NCBI GenBank assembly: GCA_905182985.1
Contig: CAJJDN010000159.1
Coordinates: 122,921 to 186,920, forward strand
Source: Paramecium sonneborni
Lineage: Eukaryota > Ciliophora > Oligohymenophorea > Peniculida > Parameciidae
Length of the DNA: 64,000 nt
Reading direction: 5' to 3'
Shown in pieces: positions 47,896 to 59,756 of this stretch. The notes under the pieces are model-generated. The model did not search any database, had not been told where the DNA came from, and was given only the letters and a program-made list of their open reading frames with translations. A program made the translations under genes and the position numbers. How positions within the stretch are numbered: position 1 is the first letter of the stretch; each line of letters starts with the position of its first letter.

Positions 47896-50800
47896 TCATG
47901 ATCTAGCAACAGAAAATTATAATTTAACATTCATAGCTGCTAATTCATTTACAAGATATCGGAGTACAAATGGTATAGCAACTTTGGAACACTTAGATTA
48001 TTTGCATTTAACACAATAAGGATGAGAACTCTAGACAGATTAAATATTTTCTAGAGATAACAATTAGACAAATTAATAAGTAGCTAACATATTACCACAT
48101 TTGTCACATATATAAGCTAAAAAGATCGAAATGATTAAATACTTTCTGAATAATCTGAACATTTTAATAGACGATCATTAATACAATAAGCAACACCATG
48201 TGCAATGAGAGCATCTCTTTCCATTTCTCCAAGTCTAATACCACCTCCTTTTTTTCTACCTTTGATTGGTTATTAGGTAAGTACATCAACAGGTCCCATA
48301 CTTCTAGCTTAAGATTTATCTGAAACCATATGTCTTAATCTCTAATAATAGACAACTCCAAAATAGATATCAACTTTGAGAGGAGTTCCATAAATACCAG
48401 AATATAAGGTTTCATTTCCATGATAATTGAACCCATGTTTAATTAATTGTTTGCCAAAGTAATCAACAACATTGTCATTTTCATAATTTTAGAATGGATG
48501 TGTCTCAAACATTTCTCCTTATAAAACATTAGCCTTAGCAGCCATACTTTCAATTAACATACCAATAGTCATTCTAGAAGGGAAAGCATGAGGATTAATA
48601 ATAATATCAGGTACCATTCCAGATTCAGAGAAAGGCATATCAATTTATGGCCATAACAATGACATTACACCTTTTTAACCATGACGAGATGAAAACTTAT
48701 CACCAATTATTGGATTACGATTGATTCTATATTTGATCATTACTGATACATCATTTTCAGACTTATTAACAACTGCCACTTATTCAATTCTTGAACTCTC
48801 ACTATCTTTAGAAAGATAAACTTTCACCTATTACAATTGTGTATCATATAGAGCTAACACAGCATTACCTTTAATAACTACTTAAGATTATTCTGGTAAT
48901 CCATAAGGTAATAAATTTACAGGTATTTATGATTTAACTTGATTATATAATTATATAGATATTTAACTAAGTAATTTATATTTGACTTCCTTATCATCAT
49001 TTAATGAATACTCTGTAGATTTATAAATAATACCATGACCGAATCCTCTCTCATAACTAGATTTACACAATATCATAGCATCTTCCATATCATATCCAGT
49101 ATAACTGATAACTGCAACAATTGCATTGGTTCCACTAGCATAATCGGCAAATTAATAATCATCATAACCAAAACATCTAACAACTGGTTTTTAAGGAAAG
49201 AGTATACGATACATTTTATTATCAAATCTATAAGGATAATTATGACATGGAGATCCCATTGTTTATTTAGCCATTTAACATTAATACATATTTCTTGGAC
49301 TTTAATTGTAATTAAGAAATGGCACATTTGATGCAAGAATACTTAAAATATAAGCAGGATCAATTTCTTAATATTGAGTATCAGTACGAATATCAGCTTA
49401 AGTACAAGCTATACTCATATTAATTTATTCTAATGGACTAATCCATTCAATAGAATTCAATTTTAAATTAATAACTGGTCTCATTAATCTAGCTACTGTT
49501 GTATTAATGTACACACCGGGAAAGAGAGGAGACTTTTTATCTTATCTAGGTAAACATGCAACTTCAGTAGTTTCTTTAATTGTTCCATTAGACTTATAAA
49601 CTCTAAGAGTATGTTCAAAAGTTGATAACAATTGAGAATTTAAATAACCAATCAATTTACCATTTAATAGAACTGGTAAATCATTTTTAGAATAAATCAA
49701 TCTTTCACATTATACACCTAAAGGATAGAGTAATGATTCTATTTCTTATTCATCTGGATGTGTAAGTGGAACACAACTCATTGTTATATGATTAAGTAAA
49801 CCACAAGGTCCTCCATCTGGTGTATGAACAGGACATACAAATCCCCAAACATCAGGTAATAATTTACGAACAGTTGTTGTTTTCATCTAAGCAAAATATG
49901 ATCCTCGATGAACAGATCTAAAATGTGAAAGAAATCTCATATTATTTAATTTATCAGCTATTATTGTAAATCCACTGGCTTCCATTAGATCTAACCCAGT
50001 TTATGATCTCAAATTACCAGTAGCCAAAAAATTCTCTAATTTTTCACCTACTGTTGTTTATAAATCAAAACATCTTTTAAAATATCCTAAATCTCTTAAC
50101 TTAGATTATTCTTTAGAAGCATCCTTTAACATCTTTTCTCTTACTCCAATTAACAAATCTTCTAATTTCTCTCTCAAATATGCTGTATATAGATGTCCAG
50201 ACAATAGAACTTCCTAATTTACTAAAGAATCTAAATTGTCAGCATTTATCTCATCAATAAATAAAGCGTATAATTTTTCAATGCATAATAATAATATTGA
50301 AGCCTTATCTTAATCATTCTCTAGATGAACACAAATGTGTTCTCTCAAAAATATTCTACCAACTTAAAGATCTGTTGTCTCACAATTAAAAATATTTAAT
50401 TCCACTCTTAATAATCTACCAATATATTCAAGAGCATCCTTTTAAGTATTTATTCCTCTTTATTTAGCATCAGCAATCATCACTTCAACTCTATCAGATA
50501 TATCTGATTTATCTGCCTATGAACGCACTATCTATTAATATATCTAATAATCATTCATATCTGTTAATGCTCTTAATAATATTATTACTGGCATTTGTAA
50601 TTCCTTCTTTTTTAAAATTATTCTCAAATAAACATTGCCATCCATCAAATAATGGAAAGTTATTGTTCTAGCATATTAATCTGATCTCACACACTTCATC
50701 TATACTGCATAAGGTGAAAAGTTAAATCCCTTATTTTTATACCCAGGTCTCTTAAATGCTATTGGGTAGTTCCTCTTCTAGATAATTAACATTCTTATTA

Positions 50801-51298
50801 TCTTCTCATTTCCATTTATTATAAAGTAACCTCCAAACTCATTACAATCCTCCTACTATTGCACCAATTCTTTCATTTAGCCAAATCACTCATACCTTCT
50901 GCGTTCAGCCCATTTAAATGACACTTCTAACTCTTCACCAATATTGGTATCTCTCCCAAAGATAAACGTACTGTCTCCTTTTAATTATCATCAATCTCTC
51001 TACATATGGTGGCCAACATAGGAGCTGTGTAACTCTTCTTCATTTATCTGCATTGACTTGGGAAAACCCTATTATCTCCCAACATGCCTTATTATGTTGG
51101 CATTCCTATTTATAGTTCCTCAATCCAAATCTTCATATTCTTAAATGGTAACCGAATCTCTCGATTTCCAGGTACACAAACTTCTATTGGACTAAGATGT
51201 CGACATATCTCAACTAAACCATGGGTGTACAAGTAATTAAAACTCTCTATATGATGCTTTGCTGCCACTCTCAATTGATCCCCTTGTTAAATTTCCAT
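47896..51298 (-). CDS. RPA2: RNA polymerase I second-largest subunit
   Basis: Three exons (introns 26 and 26 nt) give 1,116 residues. Pol I-type signatures are seen: [20 protein letters not shown] (Pol II has CPAETPEGQACGL), [60 protein letters not shown], and a C-terminal zinc site CDKCG...CVKCKQSKC followed by [19 protein letters not shown]. The N-terminus ([20 protein letters not shown]) is typical. The subunit forms half of the polymerase active-site cleft for rRNA synthesis in the nucleolus. The start is the first ATG after a 30-bp gap from the cyclase gene, which is on the same strand. Confidence 0.93.
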
Positions 51299-51328
51299 AA
51301 ATTAAAATTTTATATCACATATATAATC

Positions 51329-53182
51329 TCATCTATATTGATTTACATAACGACCCAATCCTATAATTGGAAATGAACGTGCATAACTTGGATATTGCAA
51401 ATATAACAACCCTCTATGACCAGTACCAACTACCGATGTATCCTTAAATTCACCATCTCTCTCAAATGAATCTAATAAAAACTCCACCGCTCTCTCAATT
51501 GCATTCCCCACTTCATAATCATCTTCTACTGCTAATAACCCTAACAATCCCCATGAAGTCTATGTGACTGTCGATACCCCTATCCCATTATACTTCTTAG
51601 CATCATTATAACTCAACGTTGTCTCTCCAAATCCTCCATCTTCATTCTATTTACTTAACAACCAATAAACTGCCTTACTCACCCATTACTCCCTTAATGA
51701 ATACTTCATCTTCTTTAGAGCTGGTAATACTGCCCCTGCTGCGTAGACGTAGTTTATACCCCATCTTCCCTCCCAAGAACCAAATCCTTCTTGACTCTCC
51801 ATTAAATACTTCAATGATCTTAACATTGCCTCTTAATTACATCTACCTGAACTTATTAAACCTTCTAATATATGGGCAGTCACATCTGGAGATGATGGAT
51901 CAAATATTTCGGCTGAATCTGCTATCCCTGCAATTTTAAATGCAAATTTATACAAAGGGTTTTTTCCCATTTTATCCTTATCAAATGCTGGAAATCCACC
52001 ATCTACATTCTAAACACTCAAAACGAATTCTGCACCCTTATCCATAGCGTAAGAATAATCATTTCCATAATATGATAATACTTACAATAATAAACCAGTA
52101 TCATCAGCATCAGGAGCATAACCAAAATCATAACCATATTCGATACCACCATTTGGTTAAACTCCTTTTTCCAACATATTTTAAACAATAGGTCTTAGTT
52201 TTTCTTTATCTTCACCAGATTCTAACATAGCCCAAGAGATCAAAATAGTATCCCACCATCTTCCATCATCTAAACTACCATGATATGCTTATCTAAAATT
52301 GAAATAATTAAATTCAACAAAATCAAATCCCATTTTTAAAGCATCATTAATCTCAGTCTTAAACTTGTTTGTTCTATTGGTATAATCATGTAAAGCCAAC
52401 ATAGATAAGAGTGTAGAAACAGTATAGCCTCCAAAACTACCCATAGGCTATCGTAATTTCAACATTTCTTTAACAAGATTATTAATAAAGAATGAAGGTC
52501 TTCCCTTTTTCTAATGATTCTTAATTTTGGGTGGTTTATTCTTATACAATTCACTAATATTAACAGCAACATTAAAAACTATCCTTTAGTTCTATAAATA
52601 GGCTAGAGCAGTCATATGAGGATAAACCCATTGTGCAGTAATGTCTTTGATGTAAAATGGATTAAACTTTTTATAAAATAATATTAATGGAATTTTGAAC
52701 AATTTCTTCCAGGGATATTATCCAAACATAGCTAACTTAAATTTGGTCATGGTTTAGGCTTTTTCTATTCCTCCACGAGCTTTAATCCAATTTTAAGCTT
52801 TTTACATAGTTTCTGTATGAATATCGATACCAACAGCTTTCAAATACCAATAATTAAAAATGGTGGCATCTAATTACCCAGTTTAAATGAAGGCATCCTC
52901 AACTTAGACCCAAGAGCCATCTGGTAGTTGTGAATCAAGCAAGATTTATGTGAATTTGTCTTATTGAAATTATGAATTCTAAATGTTAAGGGCCTTGAGT
53001 TCAAAATAGTATTCACTTAAGAAGAGAGTACCCAAATAAGTAGGATATACCCATTCATTATCTGTTAATTCATTCCAGCAGATTTCTCTAGCCTGTTGAA
53101 TAACAGTCTCAACCCTATGAATATCTACTTTGGAAGTAACAACCACTATTAAGAATAGAAGTGTTAGTATCTTTTTAATCAT
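51329..53182 (-). CDS. Squalene-hopene/tetrahymanol-type triterpenoid cyclase
   Basis: One exon, 617 residues, near the ~630 of bacterial squalene-hopene cyclases. The acid motif reads YAPDADDTGLLL (DxDD, which protonates squalene). QW-type repeats are visible: QLPDGSWVQ, GQLDATIFNYWYLK, LRQPMGSFGGYTVSTLLSML, SQEGFGSWEGRWGINYVYAA, QNEDGGFGET. The end is VGTGHRGLLYLQYPSYARSF and PIIGLGRYVNQYR, the normal C-terminus. DxDD marks a squalene (not oxidosqualene) cyclase. In ciliates the expected product is tetrahymanol, a sterol surrogate; hopanoids are possible. An N-terminal hydrophobic stretch (MIKKILTLLFLIVVVTSK) looks like a secretory signal or anchor, suggesting an ER location. No introns. 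Confidence 0.9.
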
Positions 53183-53254
53183 TTTAATAATATTATTTAA
53201 AAATGAATATAAATACCCCGTTAAATTAAATAAATTATAGTATATTTAATATTA

Positions 53255-54404
53255 TCAATATGAAGGTATTAACTTTTCCTCAATATAAGCAGCTCCAATT
53301 CTATTTGTAAACTCTCCAACTTTATCTAAACCTTGAGCCCAATCATAACCAGTTGCATATGCAAATATCTATCCATCTTATGAAACTTAACCTGCAATTG
53401 CTGGACCATCTAATTTAACACCCATTATCTTATTTTTCTTGCTAATATCCCAAAATGCTAATGTACCATCAGATCCACAAGTACCAACCCAATTAGAAGA
53501 TCGACAATTAAATTAAAAAGCATTACACATATACATTTTAGATACTTTCTCTGTTCTATATTATGATACTCTATTTTCCTCATCTACTTTATAACATTTG
53601 AATTAAAGTCTGCTTGATAAATCTCCTCTACTACTTATAGATTTAACTACAGCTCTTCCATCAACTGTTGCGTATGCCAATTATGTTGCATTTTCATTTA
53701 TTGCTACACATGATATCTATCCTGTTAAATAATTATCTTCCATATTAAAAAAACTTCGTGAAGATGCACTACTTTAATTTCCCCTTAATGCACTCCAATG
53801 TAACCATCTAAATTTATTATCTACATCTGCATATGCAAAGAATTATTCATTCCCACTCTATTCACCTACTGTAGGTATATGTTATAAATCTATTTAAAAT
53901 GCTGGTTATGGTTTAGTTCCACCACTTTATTATAAATTCCAAAATTTTAACTTTTTATCCAAACCTAATGATATTATTAATTTCATGTCTTCATTCCAAA
54001 ATACTTGTCTTGCTGGACAATCATCATGGATCCCTATTATTGCATTATTTTATGTTTTCACATCATATGCTCTTATTGTATTATCTGCTAATGCAGCAAA
54101 TACCATAGACATATCTTACTTCCAACTTACAGATAATACTCTAATTTATTATTTCTAAACTTACGGTTCCTAACAATCAATTGTTGCCTTATAATCTACT
54201 TATATATTTGCTCTATAACCAGCTTAAAGTTAAACTTAGTAGAACCGGATATTCCCATCCCATGATGAAGTCACAAATACATCCTTATTCCATCTGATCT
54301 CTGAAACTGAGTCCATCAAACCATCATTCACCACCCTTTGTGACTACATTTTCATCTATTCTTACTTAAACTATGTTTTAAAATTGCGGTTGTGAAGAAT
54401 ACAT
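53255..54404 (-). CDS. RAE1: mRNA export factor RAE1/GLE2 (WD40)
   Basis: Two exons (22-nt intron GTAAGAAT...AATGTAG) give 375 residues. Seven-bladed propeller: DSVSEIRWNKDVFVTSSWDG, RVLSVSWKQDMSMVFAALAD, RQVFWNEDMKLIISLGLDKK, KFWNL. The RAE1-specific end is WVGTCGSDGTLAFWDISKKN and GQIFAYATGYDWAQGLD (cf. GNIFAYASSYDWSKG). RAE1 binds the GLEBS motif of Nup98 at the nuclear pore and acts in mRNA export and spindle control. BUB3 is the nearest alternative, but it lacks the YDWS-type end. Confidence 0.88.
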
Positions 54405-55043
54405 ACTTTTTTAAATATATTTATTAATATATATTTAATACCCTAATTTGTTCTTTCCAAAACATGAATCTTCTTAAAATATTTATATCATGATGATGTC
54501 TTTAAAATATATAATGGTTAATTTTATAGTTTTGATTCTTTTTAATCTTTCTAAACAATTTTACTTTCTTGTTCATCTAAAAATTAGATTAATAAATTAA
54601 TAAGTCATCCAAAAAATTGGTGAATAGCTAATTTAATACTATTTACAATCATTAAAGTAAATTAGCTTTTTATATTGCAAATCTAATTAATTGTGTATAA
54701 GATCTTTAGATACTAATTTACTAAGTTATTTTACAATCATTAAATTATATTTAGATTTCAAACATCTATTTTTAAGAATATGAAATTACATAATAAAGTT
54801 AATTAGGATATAAACATGTTTAATTAAATATCTAAGAAATATACAAATTATTCACTTAAATATTGTTTAAATTAATATCAAAATAAATAAATATACTTTT
54901 TTCAACAAAAATTCAAAGGATTAATTCATTATCTCATTTTCATTGTTATTTAATAACCAATAATTAATTTAGGGATTAATTAATATTATGTTTAAAGGAT
55001 TATTTGGATAAAATATATAGAATAATAAAATAAAAAGTATGAT
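54405..55043. other. Intergenic AT-rich region
   Basis: Between RAE1 (its promoter side) and the 3' end of the propeller-like gene. No gene is seen. The plus-strand frame at 54989 is antisense to real coding sequence. Confidence 0.5.
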
Positions 55044-57491
55044 TCAAATCAAGCATTTTAAATTATTGACAAACTCTAATTTAGATAGTTTTAACCTTAC
55101 GTCTAATCGAAAGAATAATTTATTAAGGATCGCTTCTTATTTCCTTTAATTAAATTTTGGTTTTTGCTAATTATTAACAATGATACTAGCTTTTTTACTC
55201 AAACTGTTATTACGCAAAATATTGACTTATGATGAACATTGAACTTTCTTAAGTTCTTTAATTTAATCAATTTTTTTAACTTATTAAGTGAGTGATTAGT
55301 CAAAAAGTGTTTTGGCACTTTTTAAATCTAATTATGATTCTTAGTCTTATAAAGTATTCAATTATCTAAAGTTATGAGAATCAAATTAGAATTAAGAATG
55401 TTAACTTGATGAATTAAATGACTATTAAGTATTTAATTTTGATGATATATTCTATTTTAAGATTCTTTAAGGCATTTTAAAAGATTCCTATTATGAAGTT
55501 TCACTATTAACTGATGACCTTCTATTTTTAAGTGGAGTAATTTTACTTTCTGGTCGACTAAGTGCAGATCCTACTTGTATTGGCGGAGAATTCATTCTTA
55601 TACTTTATTTTTATTTAACATGAATAGTATTAATAGATTTAAATGTTTCAGTATTTTCCTTTTATCTATTAATCATATTAACCAAAGTTTCTAAATCTTA
55701 TTTTGCTTATTCAATATTTCTTTTAGCAGAACTTCTATCAGTAAGAAGAGGATCTTTGATGGTTTTCTTGGTAGGAGATCTATTACTTAATTAAAGTGCT
55801 AAATCCTTTTTGTTTGATAATCTATTGGTAGTTTTTGGATCCTATTCATTATCATTCGATTAAATAGTATCTAAAGTATTTTTCTTATATTTATTAGATT
55901 TATCAAAAGGTTATAATTATAAAGGAAGATCCTTTTTTATGGAATCACTATCTAAAATACCAACAAAACTATCTTGTTATTAAATAAATTCACTATTATT
56001 TTGTAGATCAATACCAGATTATGCTGACATACTATCTAATCTTTTATTTGATCTTGTAGTTGGATTATTTTATTTAGATTTCTTTTTGTTAATAGTATCA
56101 TTATTCGTAAATTGATTATCATTTTAAAAAGTAGGTAATGAATCTTATAATTCCTATTTGTTTTAAATAAGTAATAGTTAATCAATGGGTTTTTCTGGTT
56201 TGTTTACATGAATTTTATTAAGAAGATGATCTAATTTGATTGGAGTTGGAATTTGAGGTAAATCTTCACATACAATTTAATGTAATTGAATAAGACTCTA
56301 TTATCTATTGCGTTCTATTTTATCATTTTCAATTTAAGGTTTTGTTATTATTGGTTTTTCAAAATTCAAACTCTCTCTAATGGTTGCTAATTTTTAAGCT
56401 AAAGTAAGTGTTGAACTTTGATTAGAAGATTCTAATAAAGGTTACTATTTATCAATGGTAGTAGATCTTCTGGAATCCAAGATTTTCTTTTTGGAATCCC
56501 AATCATCAAATAAAGATTACTTCATAATTAGAACACTGCTTTTATTATGAGCTTAATGAGTAGTCTTCTCAGTAATATTAAGACTGGTGTCTAATATCTT
56601 ATTTTCTTTGATGTATGCAAATGAAGTTAGAGAGTATTCTGATTGAAGGATAGAAATTTATGAAAATTATCTTAGTTTATATTTAAATTCAACATCATTG
56701 CAATAATGCATTTTCTAAAAGATCTACTAATTCGTAAAGAATTAATGTTATGAGATTTCTTCAATTGAGTATTGTAAAATAGTATTGTTATTTTGAATAG
56801 CAAAGATGTACTTGTCAGTGGAAAAGATATCTTAAATATCTTTGATTTTAACCCTTATCATTTTTTTATTAAATAGATAAAATTCTCCACTTTCAGTTAC
56901 AGCCACTCCGCCAAAAGAGAAAAGTATGGATTTCTTAAAATAAGTATTCAATTTCAATCCATTAAGTTATGGTATAGGAACTGTTTAATCATTCACCACA
57001 TTGAATATCTTACCTCCAATGGTGATCAAAGTAATTTTGTCCTAATAAGAGGAAATATGTTTGCAATGACTATAAATCTGTTTATTGGATTTCCAGAGGA
57101 ACCCTCTATGAGATTGATCTATCGCAGCTATTGGAGATATCCATTTGTAATGATTTCCTGCTTTGAGTAGACGAGGTGGTTATTCAATTTAATAGATGTC
57201 TCCATTTTCTAAACTTGTTATTAAAGAATTCTTACATAGTAATGAGTATACCAATTTACCATCTGTACAAATCATTGTAACTTCCGCTTAAACAATAACA
57301 CTATCTGTGCAATTGTTCTCAACAATACTCACCTTACGAAGCAAAGAATTCTCTAACTTAGATCAAAGTAGTACCTATGTAATATATGATTTTGCCTATT
57401 CGTAAAGCTTACGTAAATTGAAATTGCAGATAGTGTAAATTCTAGCCTATATTACTATAAATACCTCGATGTCTTCGAAAATAACAGACAT
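55044..57491 (-). CDS. Propeller-like protein with long Gln/Asn-rich tail
   Basis: Start MSVIFEDIE. An 18-nt intron containing a TGA (GTACTACT...TCTAAG) must be removed. A second possible 18-nt intron right after MSVIFEDIE has no stop, so length is 809 or 803. The first ~340 residues are beta-rich with repeated blades (VTMICTDGKLVYSLLCKNSL, DKITLITIGGKIFNVVND, GVAVTESGEFYLFNKKMI, YIFAIQNNNTILQYSIEE), like an RCC1/WD-type propeller. The remaining ~450 are disordered, rich in Ser, Gln, Asn and Lys, ending in a helical basic part. Function not recognised. Confidence 0.65.
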
Positions 57492-57517
57492 ATTAATTCG
57501 TTAATATATATTAATAA

Positions 57518-59583
57518 TCATTAGTATTGTTAATTTATATTCACAGATGGACGCATACTCAATGGCAATTAAGCTGCCGTATCACCTCCAACTGACATTA
57601 TATCTATTATACCCATCTCAGGAATCTAATCATCCTCAGGAAACTTTAATAATTTAGAGGCTTTGAAGATAGCCTTTACCTAATCTCCCAAGAATTGTTT
57701 CAATTTTCTATTTATCTTATAATAATAACGGTTAGATTTTCTATTTTTAGCAGCTATTGCTTTATAAGAATTAAACACATTTTCAATACTAAGATGTTCT
57801 TTTGTTAAGAAAGTTGTTTTTAATTATTTTTTAATATCCTCTGCCACTTCAATCAAAGACATTTGTTTAAGAGATTGTTATTTAGAATAGTGTAGAAATT
57901 CAGTTTCTTTGTCTTTTTCATTAACGGCAATCACTGGTTTTGGAGAATAATTAAAAAGAATTAATTGATCTCTATCTAAGAGAATCTTTTTAAGTTTTTC
58001 CAATTGATGAACTCGATTTAAGATTGAAAAAACATCTAATTCTTATCTAACAGAAGTCAAGGCCTTCTATAAAACAAACAATTAAGGATCTTATTTTGGA
58101 TCTGATTTACGACAGAGGATTTTATAAAAGAAATATTTAAGATTAAGTTAAATAGATTTCTTCATCAATATAGTTTATTAGAAAGTTGCAAGTAAGAAAT
58201 GTTTCCTACTTTTAAATTAATATTTATCCATGATTTGTTTTTATTCCTCTACTACTTTTAAAACCTTTTCTTTGAATTAAGGATCTTCTTCCATAGAATC
58301 CTATTCAGGTTATTTAATAGGGTCAGGATTATCTTATATTTTCCTCTTTTTCTTAAGAGGTTAAGCAGAATCTTGGTGAATTTAAATACTTAAATGAAGA
58401 GCATCAACTAATCCTGAACCTTTAGTTCCTTATTCATGATCAACATTAAAATCATAATCATAAAGACGATTGGAAATATCCAAATAAACTAAATAGTAGT
58501 GATTATTTACATTATGCTCTATTATAATAAGTTATTATTACTCCTACAATCGAAATCACAGACTGTGACAAACCTCCAATTTTAGATAATAGATCAGTCA
58601 CTGTCTAATATTCACGATTATAATTAGTGGAGAAATTACTACGCATAAATACTATACGAGACCAGATAGCAGTATTCTTGCCTTCATAAATCTATTTGAA
58701 TGAATTGGTGGAAAAGATGCTCAATTATTATTCATCTAGTAATCCTCTAAGATTATTGGGATCTCTACTCTATTTTAATTTGCCCCTGATAATCTTTGGT
58801 TACATGCTTATGAAATTGGTAATCAATTCTCTACAGATCTCCCGGTTGGAAGTACAAACTCATGGAATTGTCTAAGTAATCTTCTGCTACGAATTCATTG
58901 TTAAATGGATTGATAAACTAAAAAGTTATACACTTTACAAAAATACTGTATTTTTGGTAATCATTTATAATTTATAACTGTCTTTCTATATTCTTGATTG
59001 ACATTCTCTACCCCATGAACTCTTTTCTTTACATTCACTAATCTCAATCACCATATTCGAGAATGAAGGAGCTTTTTTATAATCTATTTTAAAACTTACA
59101 AAATTATGTTCCTTATAACTATATGGAAAATTCCGACTTTGGACATAACCAAGTATCTACTTAATTTGCTTCCAAGAAACTCTCCACTTGAATGGAGTTC
59201 AATACATTGCTGAATTATTTGAAAGTACATTGTTGCAACTCTAATTAAACTTCATTATTATTTTGGTATTATTTCACTTGGATATCAAATTATGGCAACT
59301 CATAGAAACTTTCCTATTCCACTCTTATTGCAAAGATGAAATTTTCATTGTTAAGAACAAGTACATCAGGATCATAATTAAATTTTGTCTATTATTCACT
59401 ATTTCACAATACTACTTCCTACGTTATTTAGATTCCTCTTGATATTGTGTAACCTATTATCTCATTCACACTGTAGCCAATCAATAAAAAGACTATGAAC
59501 AAAGAAACCAATCCTCCCAAGAAAGTTTGGTATTTAGATCTCAAATCAAGATTAAGATTTATTGGCTACCCAAAAATATCCAT
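57518..59583 (-). CDS. Two-pass membrane protein with basic cytoplasmic tail
   Basis: Six exons (introns 27, 19, 29, 22, 25 nt) give 647 residues, exactly in frame. The N-terminus MDIFGQPINLNLDLRSKYQT runs into a first helix (FLGGLVSLFIVFLLIGYSV). A lumenal region of ~280 residues with several Cys follows, then a second hydrophobic region after LLSKIGGLSQSVISIVG. The cytoplasmic tail is Lys-rich (PLKKKRKIQ could be a nuclear-localisation-type patch). This build (MDIFGxP..., TxxGGxxSL helix) recurs in ciliate two-pass proteins of unknown role. The 19-nt intron (GTCGGAAT...ATATAG) and the last one ending GAG are the least sure parts. It lies 26 bp upstream of the propeller gene. Confidence 0.65.
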
Positions 59584-59756
59584 TTTCCTTATCACTAAAA
59601 GTTTATCATTTTTAATTCTTACTTCTCGTAAAACTTAGCATTTTATATTAATTGTTTATTTAATTATTAATATTTATTAATAATTCAATATACGAACAAC
59701 TACCTATATTCATTTACCTAAATTTTATCATTATATATTACATTAATTAAATTAAT
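59584..59756. promoter_or_regulatory. Short divergent promoter region
   Basis: The 173 bp between two divergent start codons must hold both promoters. It is AT-rich, and no defined element is recognised. Confidence 0.5.

Noticed and set aside
47644..47900. Plus-strand 85-codon frame
   Set aside because: It runs through a GTAAATA-type repeat and poly(TAA)-like sequence; the product is low complexity and it overlaps the RPA2 stop.
49035..49336. Overlapping open frames on both strands
   Set aside because: Both are shadows of the RPA2 coding frame.
51619..51939. Plus-strand 106-codon frame
   Set aside because: Antisense to the triterpenoid cyclase, which has clear motifs.
54989..55231. Plus-strand frame of ~80 codons
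   Set aside because: Most of it is antisense to the 3' end of the minus-strand propeller-like gene.
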